64,000 nt of DNA from Schizosaccharomyces osmophilus. Its lineage: Eukaryota > Ascomycota > Schizosaccharomycetes > Schizosaccharomycetales > Schizosaccharomycetaceae. Both the position numbers and the translations under genes were made by a program. The stretch lies in NCBI RefSeq assembly GCF_027921745.1, contig NC_079238.1:62001-126000 (forward strand), written 5' to 3'. Within the stretch, counting starts at the first letter, position 1. The number at the start of each line of letters is the position of its first letter. This document shows positions 20,784 to 31,047 of this stretch, one piece after another. Under the pieces are notes generated by a model that did no database searches, was not told the DNA's origin, and worked only from the letters and a program-made list of their open reading frames with translations.

Positions 20784-22368
20784 TTTCTGTTTTTGTTTAT
20801 TATATTAAGAGCGACACAAGTCAACGTCTAGTAGAAATCTCTAATCTTCGTTACAGAATGCAACGGAGCTTGGTGGTTTCAGCGTCCACTAACTGACAGT
20901 ATTTATGTATGTTGTTAATAAAACCAGGCACACCGTACTTTTCGTTCTCACTCGCCGACGAAGTGAAAGAGCTGAGCTGAGACGAAGCTTTCTGCTGTTT
21001 CCAACAAATGAATTATTTCGCTTTTAAGAGTCGTACAACTATTAACGGTCACATTAGTATCGTAAGTGACTATTTAAGGGATGAACTCCGCTTAATTTCC
21101 GGCTTCCAGTTCAGTGGAAGTAGTAGTGCAAGGCATATTCCGATCGCTAGTTGATAACGCAAATTTTTCCAAACGTCTATACATAGTTGTATCAAAAGAC
21201 GTTGACAAGATTACTGTTCAGATCCCTAGATATATCCATTTTCATTTCTTAAACAAAGAGATCTGATATTGATTGACACCTTTTTTTCATAGTCAATCCA
21301 TCCCATTTGAGGATTATTGACATATTTTTTCTTGCATAGTCTTTCATAGAAAAATAAATTGGGTTTTAATCATTCTGTATGATGTGTCTTGTCTTGTTTT
21401 TCTTGCTGACGAAGGGTATGGCTTGCTCTTTCTGAAAAGCGAACACAAGCACATTTCGCTTTGCTATATCAGGAAATCCATAGGCGTGCTAATGAATGCG
21501 ACTACTAGAAATAATAAAGGATGAGTTTTTTTTTTCGGTGGGTAATTTTGCAAAGAAAAAGACATAATTGGACAAATGGTCGGTTTTAAGGATAGATAGT
21601 AAATGCCATTATCATTTCTCAAATGTTTTATGAATGTCCTTGGAAACAACGGAAGAATTGAAGCTTTTATATTCAAAATACACGCTCCTCAAGCACACCC
21701 ATTTGGATGAAGCTACTATTGAAACGAGCTGAGCTTCAAGTAGCTTCGGAAGCGTATGTCAAAATAATGATCAATATTTGGCGATCAATAGAAAACCTCC
21801 AGGTAGGGTTTTCTTTGCCGAACAGCAATTTCAAATACGTCAATCCCACACGGTTCATTTTTGTGCGTGTTGCTGCACCAAGCAAGCTATGCGTGACAAT
21901 AAGCAAATTCATATTTATGCCTGTATGAAGTTCTCTATGTAGAAACACCTTCTGATGGACACCAGAGTTTCCCTCAGTTTCATCCTTTATAATCAAAACT
22001 GCCGTTCCATTAAAAAAGGAATGAAAATTCTAGCCACTTTTACTACAATCTAAAACTATTTGGACTGAAATACTTATACCTGAAACTTCAAAAAAAAAGA
22101 AAAAAAATAAAAAAAAAACCATGTCCTCCTTACCCAAACTATGTCAATAATCATGTATCAGCGCCTTTACTGTATTCTCGTGAATCGTACTACGTACAAC
22201 AATTACAACCCAACGTTAGAGCTATAGTGTGTCATTAAGACAACTAGTTAGTGGATTCATTCATATAACATATTCAGATGATTTCGATCGCATAACGTGT
22301 TTATAATTTTAAATTCTCGTAACAAATGTATCATCATTAAACATAAATATCGTAGTTGTTTCCAGCGT
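20784..22368. other. 1.6-kb intergenic region
   Basis: No supported gene. A 48-codon ORF from the ATG at 21008 and overlapping open stretches on both strands at 21707-21996 show no family features. A small inverted repeat CTTCCA/TGGAAG occurs near 21103-21120. A/T-rich tracts lie at about 22088-22120. Confidence 0.45.
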
Positions 22369-22800
22369 TTAATTAATAGTAATTTGCTTTTTGGAGCGAG
22401 ATTCCTCAATCTTGGGCAAGACAACGCTTAAAATACCGTGGTTGAATTGAGCTTCAATACGATCGGCATCTACCTTGTTTGGAATGGTGATTGTTCGGGA
22501 GAAGGAACCAAAGCGACGTTCCGACCATCTTTGGTTTCCCTTGTCGCTTTCACTCTTGCGCTCATTCACAGATTCACCAGAAATGGTAAGTTTTCCTTCG
22601 TCGTAATGAACTTGTACGTCTTGCTTTTTGACACCAGGAAGTTCTACATCCACTTCGACGGTATCTTTGCCTTCGTGAACATCAATGGCAGGTGACAAGT
22701 CACCAACACGATTCTGGCGTTGGACACGAGGAGAATAACTCAAAAAGTCAGAAAGACCGTCTTGAAATGGGTATAAATCGAAGAAAGGTTGAAGAGACAT
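22369..22800 (-). CDS. hsp16: Small heat shock protein Hsp16 (Hsp20/alpha-crystallin family)
   Basis: A 143-residue small heat shock chaperone nearly collinear with S. pombe Hsp16. It would form oligomers that hold unfolding proteins during heat stress. The N-terminal MSLQPFFDLYPF opens the hydrophobic arm. The alpha-crystallin domain spans about residues 37-135, including SPAIDVHEGKDTVEVDVELP and a GVKKQDVQVHYDEGKLTISG core. The conserved NQRWSERRFGSFSRTITIP and the family-typical GILSVVLPK follow. It ends in KKQITIN, which carries the C-terminal I-x-I type anchor. A TATA-like element (minus strand TATAAG) lies near 22840. The start is the ATG at 22800. Confidence 0.97.
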   Translation of the reverse strand: MSLQPFFDLYPFQDGLSDFLSYSPRVQRQNRVGDLSPAIDVHEGKDTVEVDVELPGVKKQDVQVHYDEGKLTISGESVNERKSESDKGNQRWSERRFGSFSRTITIPNKVDADRIEAQFNHGILSVVLPKIEESRSKKQITIN

Positions 22801-23715
22801 TGTAAATAGCGCTTGCTGATTTCAAATAACAATCAAAGGATCCTTATATGCTTTTTCTTTTTTGTCAATGTTGTTGAACTGCCTCTATTGCACTCTAATT
22901 TATACTTGAACACAAGGATGGGTCGATCATTTCTTAAGAGCCCTAGTACTTTCTAGATGCTGCTGGCCTGGCCACTTGGCCACCACCAGGATTCCACGAA
23001 TTTCCGTGCAATTCATTCATCGCTCCTGTCATTTTTTAGTTTTTTTTTTCAATCTGAATAAGAAAAAGGAATTTTCTTTGCTTTTGTTTGCTTCTTTTTT
23101 CCATGAATCCTTTTGTTTACTACTACAGCTTCCCTCGTCATTCTCGATACCTCTAGAAAAATCATCTATTCCTCTTTTGTATGATGAAAAGTAACGAACG
23201 TTCTCGCATATTCCAAAATATAAAATTTCATGTTCTTTGCACAATACAGCCTTAGTAGCCTTGACAAAATTGACAAGAAACAAGCAATAAATGATAGATC
23301 AATATTTATAGGGCTTTGAGTGTACGTGGTGGTTGGTATCCACTATTGTTGCAGTCAATGAAAACAATGTCAATTGTAAACTCGTAAAAGGTACAAATTC
23401 AAACATATAAATGTGGCATTAAAGAATTATGGATGAAAAAAATTTAACTCCCAAGTTGATTATCTTTTGGTTAATTTGCTTGTTATTTGGATTATGCTCA
23501 GGCAACTACAGCTAGTGTCCATTTTCTATAAATCCATGGCTTGCAAATACAAAAAATTATATTAATAAAAGATAGAAAACTTTTATTCATAACTCTCATA
23601 ACACTTGTATCATTATATTTTTCCTTAGTTCATGGACTAGTTGGTTTGAAAGCTTGATTATGCTGGTAATTCAAGGACCGGAACCATCAAAGAAAGCGGA
23701 AAATAAAGAAATTCA
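22801..23715. other. Intergenic (hsp16 promoter and downstream)
   Basis: The first 150-200 bases are the hsp16 promoter. Partial TTC/GAA heat-shock-element-like blocks occur near 22952 and 22990, but none is a clean three-block element. Beyond that I see no gene; open stretches at 22976-23283 on both strands lack protein features. Confidence 0.45.
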
Positions 23716-24264
23716 TCAAGGCCACTTTCTCAACAAATCTCTCAAAGTGTCAATAGGTGTTGCAAAAAGTCCGACGATTGTTTCAAATGGGGGTTTGTTC
23801 GGAGCCGATGGATGACTGTAAGTAGGTACTAGCATCTTTGTTCTCTCGAAAGTCTTGGCTAAATGATGAGACTTTTCAGCTCCCATTTCATTTTCAAGTT
23901 GAGGATATTCAACATTTTCCTCCTCTTCAATATGCTTCTGAAGATGGATCATGATAGTATCCAGCGTCGGAACGAACTCTTGCTCGGCTGGCTTCATTGA
24001 CTGCAACTTGTATAGGTGTTCCTTTATTAATTGATGCTCTTTTCGATTCTTTTCCGCCATCGCATGTCCAGATTCCCCAAGGTATTTAGTGAGTTTAGGA
24101 TAAACGACTATTTCCTCTCCTACTAAGTATCGGGCCAGCTCCCATACAAATTGATTTCGCCAGCGTATTGCGCTGTCAGCATCCTTTGATGATCTTATAT
24201 AATTGTAATAATTCTGCAATTCTGTATGATCGTTGAAAACAACCTTTGATATCGTTGTAGACAT
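23716..24264 (-). CDS. Hemerythrin-like (HHE) cation-binding protein
   Basis: A 182-residue protein with a hemerythrin/HHE four-helix fold, probably binding non-heme iron through His and Glu ligands. Likely ligands lie in FNDHTELQNYY (N-terminal helix), LVGEEIVVYPKL, RKEHQLIKEHL, and HLQKHIEEEENVEYPQL, the order usual for fungal HHE proteins. S. pombe carries a similar subtelomeric HHE-domain gene. A conserved-looking C-terminal tail contains YSHPSAPNKPP. The open frame begins at a TTG (24276), but the first ATG is at 24264. The role is not established; oxygen, NO or iron handling are the family options. It converges on the M-factor side of the map without overlap. Confidence 0.88.
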   Translation of the reverse strand: MSTTISKVVFNDHTELQNYYNYIRSSKDADSAIRWRNQFVWELARYLVGEEIVVYPKLTKYLGESGHAMAEKNRKEHQLIKEHLYKLQSMKPAEQEFVPTLDTIMIHLQKHIEEEENVEYPQLENEMGAEKSHHLAKTFERTKMLVPTYSHPSAPNKPPFETIVGLFATPIDTLRDLLRKWP

Positions 24265-25097
24265 ATTGATCGTCAAGCCGTTTTCCCGCTCTTTTTAAAT
24301 TTTGGTAATAGGTATTAGAGGGTCTGTTTAGCTTCTAAGCAGGAAACTAAATCTACTACGATGTGCTATAGTTAGGTTGACATTAGCACATGCTCATGAT
24401 TTCTATTAATTAAGTCACGTCTGGTTTTCTTTCGAAATTATCAATATGATATACAAGCTGACGTCACTTTTATGTAACTATTATAGGTTCATTTCGCGTA
24501 TGTTACTTTTAGGAGGTATCAAGGACTCACATTGAAAATAGGATAGTACTAGCGCGTATATTCTTACCCGCTACGTAAACAAATAAACAATAACGAAAAC
24601 AAAAACAAAAAATATATACTGAGATTATTCTCTTTGGTATTAACGAATCGAAATCTTCATTAACCGAAGCAACTTCAATATGATAGCGTATTTGACATGA
24701 TTAAGTTTGCTCTGCAGATGAAAAAAGTAGAAATACTTGTAACTTTTGGTTTTTTAAGAAAGTTTAGTGAAGTGTAGGCACGTCAAATCTATCTTACAAT
24801 TATACTAGGAAATTTTTCTTTCCAATAATCAAAATTAAGAAAACAGCACAAGTTGTGAGCTCAAAAGAAATTCGAAATGTTCACTAACTTTTACGACAAT
24901 AGTACCTCATTATTCTTTGATATATCTCAGCCATGTAAGCTAAAAAATAAAATGGAATCAAAAAATTTGGATTTGAGGTGATATATATGAAAGTTTTGTA
25001 ATTATAAGTATTAAAATTAAAATTAAATTGGCAAAATTATAAAGCAAAAACGTAGCCTCATAAAAGGCATAAAAAAGTCATAAATGCTGACTTGCTC
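24265..25097. other. Intergenic, AT-rich
   Basis: Promoter of the hemerythrin-like gene and 3' region of M-factor gene copy 1. Contains an A-rich stretch near 24580-24620. No gene seen. Confidence 0.55.
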
Positions 25098-25278
25098 CTA
25101 AGCGATGACACTAAAGAAAGGAAAGTTAGTACAGAATGGTATTGAAGAAGAAATTGCCATACCACATTCCAGGAGGTTTGGGTTGGTACCACTGAGCGGC
25201 GCTAACGGTAACAGCAGGCTTGGAAGGTGCGTTGTTGGCAAGAGTAGAGTTGTTGGAAGTGTTGTTCATAGCGTCCAT
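25098..25278 (-). CDS. mfm: M-factor mating-pheromone precursor, copy 1 (two exons)
   Basis: A 42-residue precursor encoded by exons 25278-25163 and 25110-25098, joined across a 52-base intron. It starts MDAMNNTSNNS and ends PPGMCVIA. The C-terminal CVIA is a farnesylation CaaX box, and the predicted mature pheromone is the nonapeptide YQPKPPGMC with a farnesylated, methylated cysteine. It parallels S. pombe M-factor, YTPKVPYMC, from a precursor of 41-44 residues also ending in CVIA. The leader is rich in Asn, Ser and Ala as in the S. pombe family. M cells secrete M-factor through the Mam1 ABC transporter, and P cells sense it. The intron splits the Cys codon, so no single reading frame shows the gene. 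It lies in a 0.58-kb duplication shared with copy 2. Confidence 0.9.
25111..25162 (-). other. Intron of M-factor gene copy 1
   Basis: Begins GTATGG at 25162, has a perfect TACTAAC branch site (complement of 25125-25131) and ends CTTTAG at 25111. Length is 52 bases. Splicing joins TG to T, making the prenylated Cys codon; unspliced RNA would instead read on to a stop without a CaaX box. Confidence 0.88.
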
Positions 25279-25407
25279 TGTTGTTGTTTGTTGAAAGGTA
25301 GGAGAGCAAAAAAAAAAGGTGTCAAAAAGTCAAAAAGAGAAAAGAGTAGTGATCAAAGAGATGAAAACCAAGCTTTGGATGATGATTTCTTGTTCCATTT
25401 CAGCCTG

Positions 25408-25415
25408 TATTTATA
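25408..25415 (-). promoter_or_regulatory. TATA box of M-factor copy 1
   Basis: TATAAATA on the minus strand, about 130 bases before the ATG; conserved in copy 2 (62174-62181). Confidence 0.6.
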
Positions 25416-25453
25416 CCTGAAATCAAGACTTCCGAACGAACCGACCATGTCCT

Positions 25454-25463
25454 CCCTTTGTTC
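25454..25463 (+). promoter_or_regulatory. TR-box-like element in the M-factor promoter
   Basis: CCCTTTGTTC matches 8 of 10 positions of the Ste11 TR-box TTCTTTGTTY. Two 9-of-10 matches follow farther upstream, on the minus strand of 25788-25797 and 25867-25876, outside the duplicated block. Ste11 drives mating genes including mfm genes in S. pombe; binding here is inferred. Confidence 0.45.
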
Positions 25464-25676
25464 AAGGTCCCATTCTTCGCTACGAAATTTTCCATTGTCC
25501 CAAAATTGGCTATCGCTTTGGTCCAAGATGAAGAGTCACGAACAATGTGGAGATGACAAGAAGAATCAAAACTTCATCAAAGATACATTGCATTTTTAGA
25601 TCCGTCGCGGAGGGGTTTGTGTACGACTTGTAATCGCTATTCGACTCGGACAATAGATGTTCAAACAAAACGAATA

Positions 25677-26585
25677 AAAGAGCGGGACTTACGGTAATAA
25701 ACAGGAGATAGAAAGAAAAATAAAAACAAGCGGTCTCACTCTTATAAGAGTTTCCGATTGTGTGGTAATCGTTTCAATGCTGTTGAGAAACAAAGGAAAG
25801 GACCGGTTTTTTTTTCGCTCGAACATCTGGTGTATCTTAACATTGTGCCGATTTGTTCGCTTTTTGAAACAAAGAGGTAAAAAGCCGACAAATGATGACA
25901 AAAGCAAGGCATTCCTTATGGGGTAGTTTCATCCACTTTTGTCTGAACTAAAGTAGTCATTTTCAGTTAACAGATGTATATAAAGCAAAAAAACGGTTTT
26001 CAGTGGAACTAAAATCAAAGCAAGAAAGCGTCTTTCAACCGAAACCCATCAACGTGAAGAGCTGATCTCCTATGTTCCCATCAATCGATTTTCCAGCAAC
26101 AGTTTCAAGTGTTGATGAATAATTCTAGGTTACAAATCTTCATTAATCAAATTTAAAGTTGATTCTAGTCTACTATTCGAATTTGCATTTGACACCTTAA
26201 CCGTACTAAGACTGGAATATTTCACGACTACTACACAGACACACTTTTTCACTTGAACGAACGGATGGAACCATTTTCTAAATTACTCCGGTGGATGAAT
26301 AATAGGCAACGACCTTTTAATTACTGAAATTTTTTGTCGAATAGAGTACTTCTTACCGCTTGGAGGACCGAGAAAAGTCTCGTATAAAACTGCTACTGAC
26401 AAACATAAGTAAGTATTAGTCTGTTTACATCTGCTATTTATTAGATGAAGTGCTCTACAGGTCTTATAACTCACGATTGCAAGCGTTCAAAATCTGTTAC
26501 GTAAGGTCTGCATAACTAGCGAAAAAAATCTTTTGCTATATAAACCACTAAAGAACATTTTTTTAGCTTAAACTTTTATATCAAA
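25677..26585. other. Intergenic
   Basis: Distal promoter of M-factor copy 1 and promoter of the esterase gene. Contains the two stronger TR-box-like sequences. Open stretches on the minus strand (25689-25907, 26283-26474) are unrecognised. Confidence 0.45.
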
Positions 26586-27745
26586 ATGATGTCTTTTCCA
26601 TTCTTTTTGCGGTTGATTACCCTTCCGTTTGTATGGATTTGGACAGCTATTTTGTATGTAACCGTGGGGACAAGATTTCGAGAACAAGAAGCATTTCAAA
26701 AAAGCTTTTCTCTGAATTTGTTTGCTATGAGCTATACGCATCTAAGTAGTGGGGCGACGTTGAAAGATTTTAAATACATCGATGGGGGAAAGAGTTTGTT
26801 TGGTATACTAGAAAAAAAGGAGAACAAATTCAATCCTTCTAAAAGTCTTCCTAGCTATGGAGAAGTATTCACTCGAAAAGATACTGAAAAAAATATCCCC
26901 GATTCCGCATGGCTTGCTAAACATCCTCAAGAAATGGGTAAAGAGGACTCCGTTATTGTCTATCTTCATGGCGGAATGTTGTGCCATTCTATTTCACCGG
27001 TTCAGGTTTTTGCGTTTAGTAATATGTATACTTTGCTTCAAAAAAAACATCAAAGCCTCCTTCTATATTGCTTATTGATTATTCTTTGGTACCTGAAGGA
27101 ACGACCTATCCAACACCAACTTTAGAATGCTTTAATGTTTATGACAAGTTGGTTTCCCTTGGATACAAGAAAATACTTCTAGTCGGTGATTCTGCTGGTG
27201 GTTATCTCTCGTTGTCATTACTTCACCAATTAAGCGAAAGGTCCAAAACAAGCAAAGTAGTCTGGCCTCATGGTGTAGCGTTAGTTTCGCCTTGGTTGGA
27301 TTTGACCAGTGCCAAAAAAATAAAGTCCTATATAAGTAACGCTGATAAAGATGTGATTACCTTTGAAAATTTGCAAAGATTTGGAAAAGCATATACGCGA
27401 CGAAATGAGAAATTATACTCCCTGCCTCTGACGAATATAAACTTGAATTCTGATGATTTTTGGTCAGAACTTCCACCTTTTAAAAAAGGCAACTTTTTGA
27501 TAGTGGTTGGTAAGGACGAGATTTTAAGAGACAGTATTTTGGAATGGTGCCTCGAAAACTCATCGCTAGGTAAAAAGTTTCCTGAAAGGATAATGATCGA
27601 AAACAAGGGCATTCATGACGGTTTGTTCGTTACAGAAACTTCTATGCTCTTGAGGAAATATATAACTTTTGAGGAATGGTCTCAAAAGTTTGGAGTGAAT
27701 GCACTGTATAATTTTATAAAAGAAATGGACGATAACCTAAGTTAA
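26586..27745 (+). pseudogene. Say1-like steryl acetyl hydrolase / esterase, one frameshift
   Basis: Encodes an alpha/beta-hydrolase of the hormone-sensitive-lipase-like group, resembling Say1 sterol deacetylase relatives in fungi. An N-terminal membrane anchor (about residues 5-27) suggests an ER-lumen enzyme. The oxyanion motif appears as YLHGGM, the nucleophile as GDSAGG, the acid as VVGKDE and the histidine as GIHDG. The frame changes once, in an A8 run at 27040-27047: upstream protein ends its homologous part at YTLLQKK and downstream resumes as TSKPPSILLIDYSLVPEG in another frame. One extra A would make a single frame of about 386 codons, the usual family length. It is therefore a very recent pseudogene, a sequencing error, or a slippage site. 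Confidence 0.85.
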
Positions 27746-28118
27746 ACATGATTTTATGATTTTTATCTTTAAAAAAATTTGTGTTTTCGGACTAGCGTCG
27801 TCAAATTTCCACATTAGTAACTGGAAATTGACTCTTGATATGCTGGTCTCCATATTTCGCTTCTAGTTTTTCTTCTGTACCTACTCTTACGATTTGGATG
27901 ATGTTAGATTTCGGTCACCTCAGGTAATGTGTAATGTGGGCAATTTACCAAGTTTCGGATTGATTTGAGATGGGCAAATAAACAATTTTTGATATAAATT
28001 TCAGCAATTGATTCGGCCTACAAACTTCACTTGTGAGTAAAATGACCTTAAACAATACCAAGAAAGTGCTGTTGGGTACCACTAGTTAGTATGGCCCTTT
28101 TTATTTTAAATGGCATGA
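27746..28118. other. Intergenic
   Basis: No coding potential recognised between the esterase and the small gene remnant. Confidence 0.5.
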
Positions 28119-28361
28119 AAACAGGAGCCTTTTTTTTCTGAAACGCTTGTTCCATACAAAGTATTCAAAAAAGCTGTGTACGAGGTACAAATAGTATCGG
28201 AGACAGGGCAGTGCATGTTTGATGATCTTTCCATGACGAATATGGCATTAGGAAAGTTGGAGAAGCAAGTTCTCGATGATAAGGATGATGACTTTTGGAC
28301 TTGCTTGAAAAATGCTAAAGCTGCTAAAGAGGTCAACCCTAACGAGTTAACTATTAATTAA
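28119..28361 (+). pseudogene. C-terminal remnant of an unidentified gene
   Basis: An 80-codon open stretch directly after an in-frame TGA reads like the end of a globular protein: ETLVPYKVFKKAVYEVQIVS, then MTNMALGKLEKQVLDDKDDD and a KEVNPNELTIN tail before TAA. It has no ATG upstream. Codon use and residue mix look coding, unlike neighbouring AT-rich DNA. I cannot name the family. A last exon of a spliced gene is the alternative, though no upstream exon was found. Confidence 0.4.
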
Positions 28362-30006
28362 AGTTGCATTTGCATAATAACGGAAAGTATTACTATGTTC
28401 TATTAAAATACGTCACTACGACCTCTGCATTAATTCATGGTCATTTCAATCTACCCTGGAACATAAATCTACTCAATGCAATCATTTTAGACTTAGAAAC
28501 ATAGTTGGAATATCTACTAAGAAAATGATTAGTATAACATAATAAAAAACTACCCGTCATAATTCGTCACGAACGAAACAAGCAACAAAACATATCTCTT
28601 GATTGACACCGGTTTACGGCTGCTACTCATCAAAAATGTTTTATTTGCCTGAGTTTTGCTGGCAAAATATGTAAACATTTGGAAGCCGTAAACTTATAGT
28701 TCTATTTTATTTTGATCCTTTTTAATGGTTGCTTATTGTATTTTTATAATTCGTAAACTTAGCATTCTCAGACAAATATAATAATTAACCCGCAACTTTG
28801 CAATCTTGAACCTTTGTAAATCTTACTATTTTGTAACTTTTTTTTTTCTGTAAATCTTTCTTTAAATTTGTAAATGAAGCTTTCTACGGGTAAATATATT
28901 TAGCTACGCTTTCATCCTCATCCTCATCTTTATCCTTATTTTTATTCTTGAGTAGAAATTAATATACAAATTTAAAAAGGAATTATACAAAATTGGATAC
29001 TTGAAGTACTATTAGAATGAATAGTAATAGGTTCCAGGAATCTGGTCCGCTAGGTAAGTTGTAAGGACAATTTATTTAGCTAGATCAGTCAAATCTTCTA
29101 ATCTAATGATTTGAACGTTCAACTAGAGGTATACAAATTTCTAAAATAGATAGCATTGTTCCTTCTGATAAATTTCTTTTTTGTTTCTTCGTTATAAACT
29201 TCCGTTGTTTACAAATTGTAATAAAGGGATTCTTTTGTATTTTTTCTACCGCAATCTGGAATTGTATGAAGACTTTAGTACTATCGTGTATGGATTATGA
29301 CACTACAAGTCAATATCATTAATTTGCAGTCAATGATCGCAAAGGTCAATTGCTACTTAAAGGAATACCAAAATAATCACAATCTTATATTCAAAGTTTC
29401 AACAACAAATATTGAAGAAAAAATCATTCGAATAGCTCTTTTTCGTTTTCTAAAACGGCTCCTGGATAACTGTCTGTTATATCAAAAATAGAGAACAAAG
29501 CTTACACAACGCGAATCGTAAGATTCCTGTAATCAACTATAGTTCTACTGTTCGTTTACAAAAACATATACCGAACAAGGCGAAATTGCACGGCTCCTTT
29601 ACTCACTATCAGTGATCCTTTCATCGTGCCTTACAATAAGAGGTGGCAAACATATGAAACAATTCGAGACGTAAAAGTCGCAGCTGAGAGAAAAAAATTT
29701 ATAAATTTCTGATGAATAGGGTGAAAGTATTATGTTTTCTGTGAGTGAGGCGCCCTGTTTACATATACGACTTTGACGGTTTGAATTTAGAACCTAAACA
29801 AAAAAAGTAGTCGTAGGCGAATGGACATGATGTTCGCTGATCAGAGACCACGGATGTCAATAGAATAAGAGTTTTTGCCCTACAAATCAGGCGAATGCTT
29901 ACATATCATCATAACTTAGTCTGAATGTTTTATAACGTCATTTGTATTTACGAAATAAATAAACAGGACGTACATAGCAGAGTCTCAAAGATTCTGCACC
30001 TAAAAT
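28362..30006. other. 1.6-kb intergenic region
   Basis: AT-rich, with a short imperfect CATCCT/CTTTATC-type repeat near 28911-28948. No gene or RNA recognised. The last 200 bases should be the promoter of the MDR reductase. Confidence 0.5.
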
Positions 30007-31047
30007 ATGCCGTTGCAATATGTTATTAGAGACAAAAAGAGCGGATTTGAACAATTAAAAGCTGAAGAAGTCGAACAAATTGAAGCTCTTAAGCCTAACG
30101 AAGTTCGAGTAAAACTAAAGGCTGCTTCGCTCAACTATAGGGATCTGACTATAGCCAAGGGTGAATATCCCCAAGCTTATAACATACCAGTGGTTCCTGG
30201 GTCTGATGGAGTAGGCATTATTGAAAAGGTTGGCGATGACGTTGAAGGATTTAAGCCTGGGGATACCGTAATCGGCAATTTTTTTACTGATTATATTGAC
30301 GGAGGACCGACTAAACATGGTTTGTATGGAGCATTAGGTGGCACTCATGATGGTACGTTCCGTCAAGTTGGTGTCTTCCCTGCTCGTATATTGGTTCATG
30401 CCCCTAAGAATTTAAGCTATGAAGAGGCATCCACTTTACCTTGTGCCGCCGTGACCGCATGGAACGCTTTGTTTGGATCCAAGGAGCATCAGTTGAAGCC
30501 TGGTCAAAATGTCTTGATCCAAGGCACTGGTGGTGTTTCCATTTTTGCACTCCAGTTCGCTGTCGCAGCTGGTGCTCGTGCCACCGTCATTTCTTCTTCA
30601 GATGAAAAGCTACAAATTGCCAAGAAGTTGGGCGCTAGATATTTGGTCAATTATAAAAAGAACCCTGATTGGGCCAAGCCCACTTTGGAAGCCACCAACG
30701 GTGTTGGTTATCATCACGTCGTTGAAGTTGGCGGTGAAAAGACCATGGGTCAATCTTTAGAGGCTGCAATTGTTGGTGGAGTCATCAGCTCTATAGGATT
30801 CGTAGCTAAACAAGGTGGTAGTTCTGATCTTACCTCTGTAATTGTGCAATTACTCAACAAAAATATCCATATTCGCGGTATTTATGTCGGTCCTGTAAAT
30901 ATGTTCGCAGATATGATTGCTTGCATTGAGGAGAATGACATTCATCCAGTCGTTGATAAGGTATTCCCCTTTGACCAACTTAAGGAAGCCTACAACTACC
31001 AACAGAGTCAGCAACACGTTGGTAAAGTTGTCCTAAATATCTACTAA
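30007..31047 (+). CDS. Zinc-independent alcohol dehydrogenase / quinone oxidoreductase-like (MDR superfamily)
   Basis: A cytosolic NAD(P)H-dependent medium-chain reductase of 346 residues. The GroES-like N-terminal half shows ASLNYRDL and VPGSDGVGII in place of the cysteine and histidine ligands of zinc alcohol dehydrogenases, so catalysis is probably zinc-independent. The Rossmann half carries the GTGGVS nucleotide motif (about residues 173-178) and an SSSDEKLQIAKKLGA segment consistent with NADP preference. The C-terminus YQQSQQHVGKVVLNI is the common fungal ending. S. pombe has similar predicted alcohol dehydrogenases of this length. The substrate is unknown. Confidence 0.9.
   Translation: MPLQYVIRDKKSGFEQLKAEEVEQIEALKPNEVRVKLKAASLNYRDLTIAKGEYPQAYNIPVVPGSDGVGIIEKVGDDVEGFKPGDTVIGNFFTDYIDGGPTKHGLYGALGGTHDGTFRQVGVFPARILVHAPKNLSYEEASTLPCAAVTAWNALFGSKEHQLKPGQNVLIQGTGGVSIFALQFAVAAGARATVISSSDEKLQIAKKLGARYLVNYKKNPDWAKPTLEATNGVGYHHVVEVGGEKTMGQSLEAAIVGGVISSIGFVAKQGGSSDLTSVIVQLLNKNIHIRGIYVGPVNMFADMIACIEENDIHPVVDKVFPFDQLKEAYNYQQSQQHVGKVVLNIY

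Larger units (their letters stand above)
25099..25676. repeat. Duplicated M-factor block, copy 1
   Basis: About 578 bases nearly identical to 61863-62443 in the same orientation. It begins inside the stop codon of the pheromone gene and runs through the coding region, intron, leader and promoter. I count about eight substitutions, plus an A-run length change and one further base indel. All substitutions lie more than 190 bases upstream of the ATG; coding sequence and intron are identical. Confidence 0.93.

Noticed and set aside
22985-23005. Heat-shock element for hsp16
   Set aside because: TTC and GAA blocks are present but the spacing is off by one, so a proper three-block element is not supported.
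25105-25599. 164-codon plus-strand ORF and its counterpart at 61869-62365
   Set aside because: It is the antisense shadow of the M-factor gene and promoter; the frame is not preserved between the two copies, whereas the minus-strand exons are.
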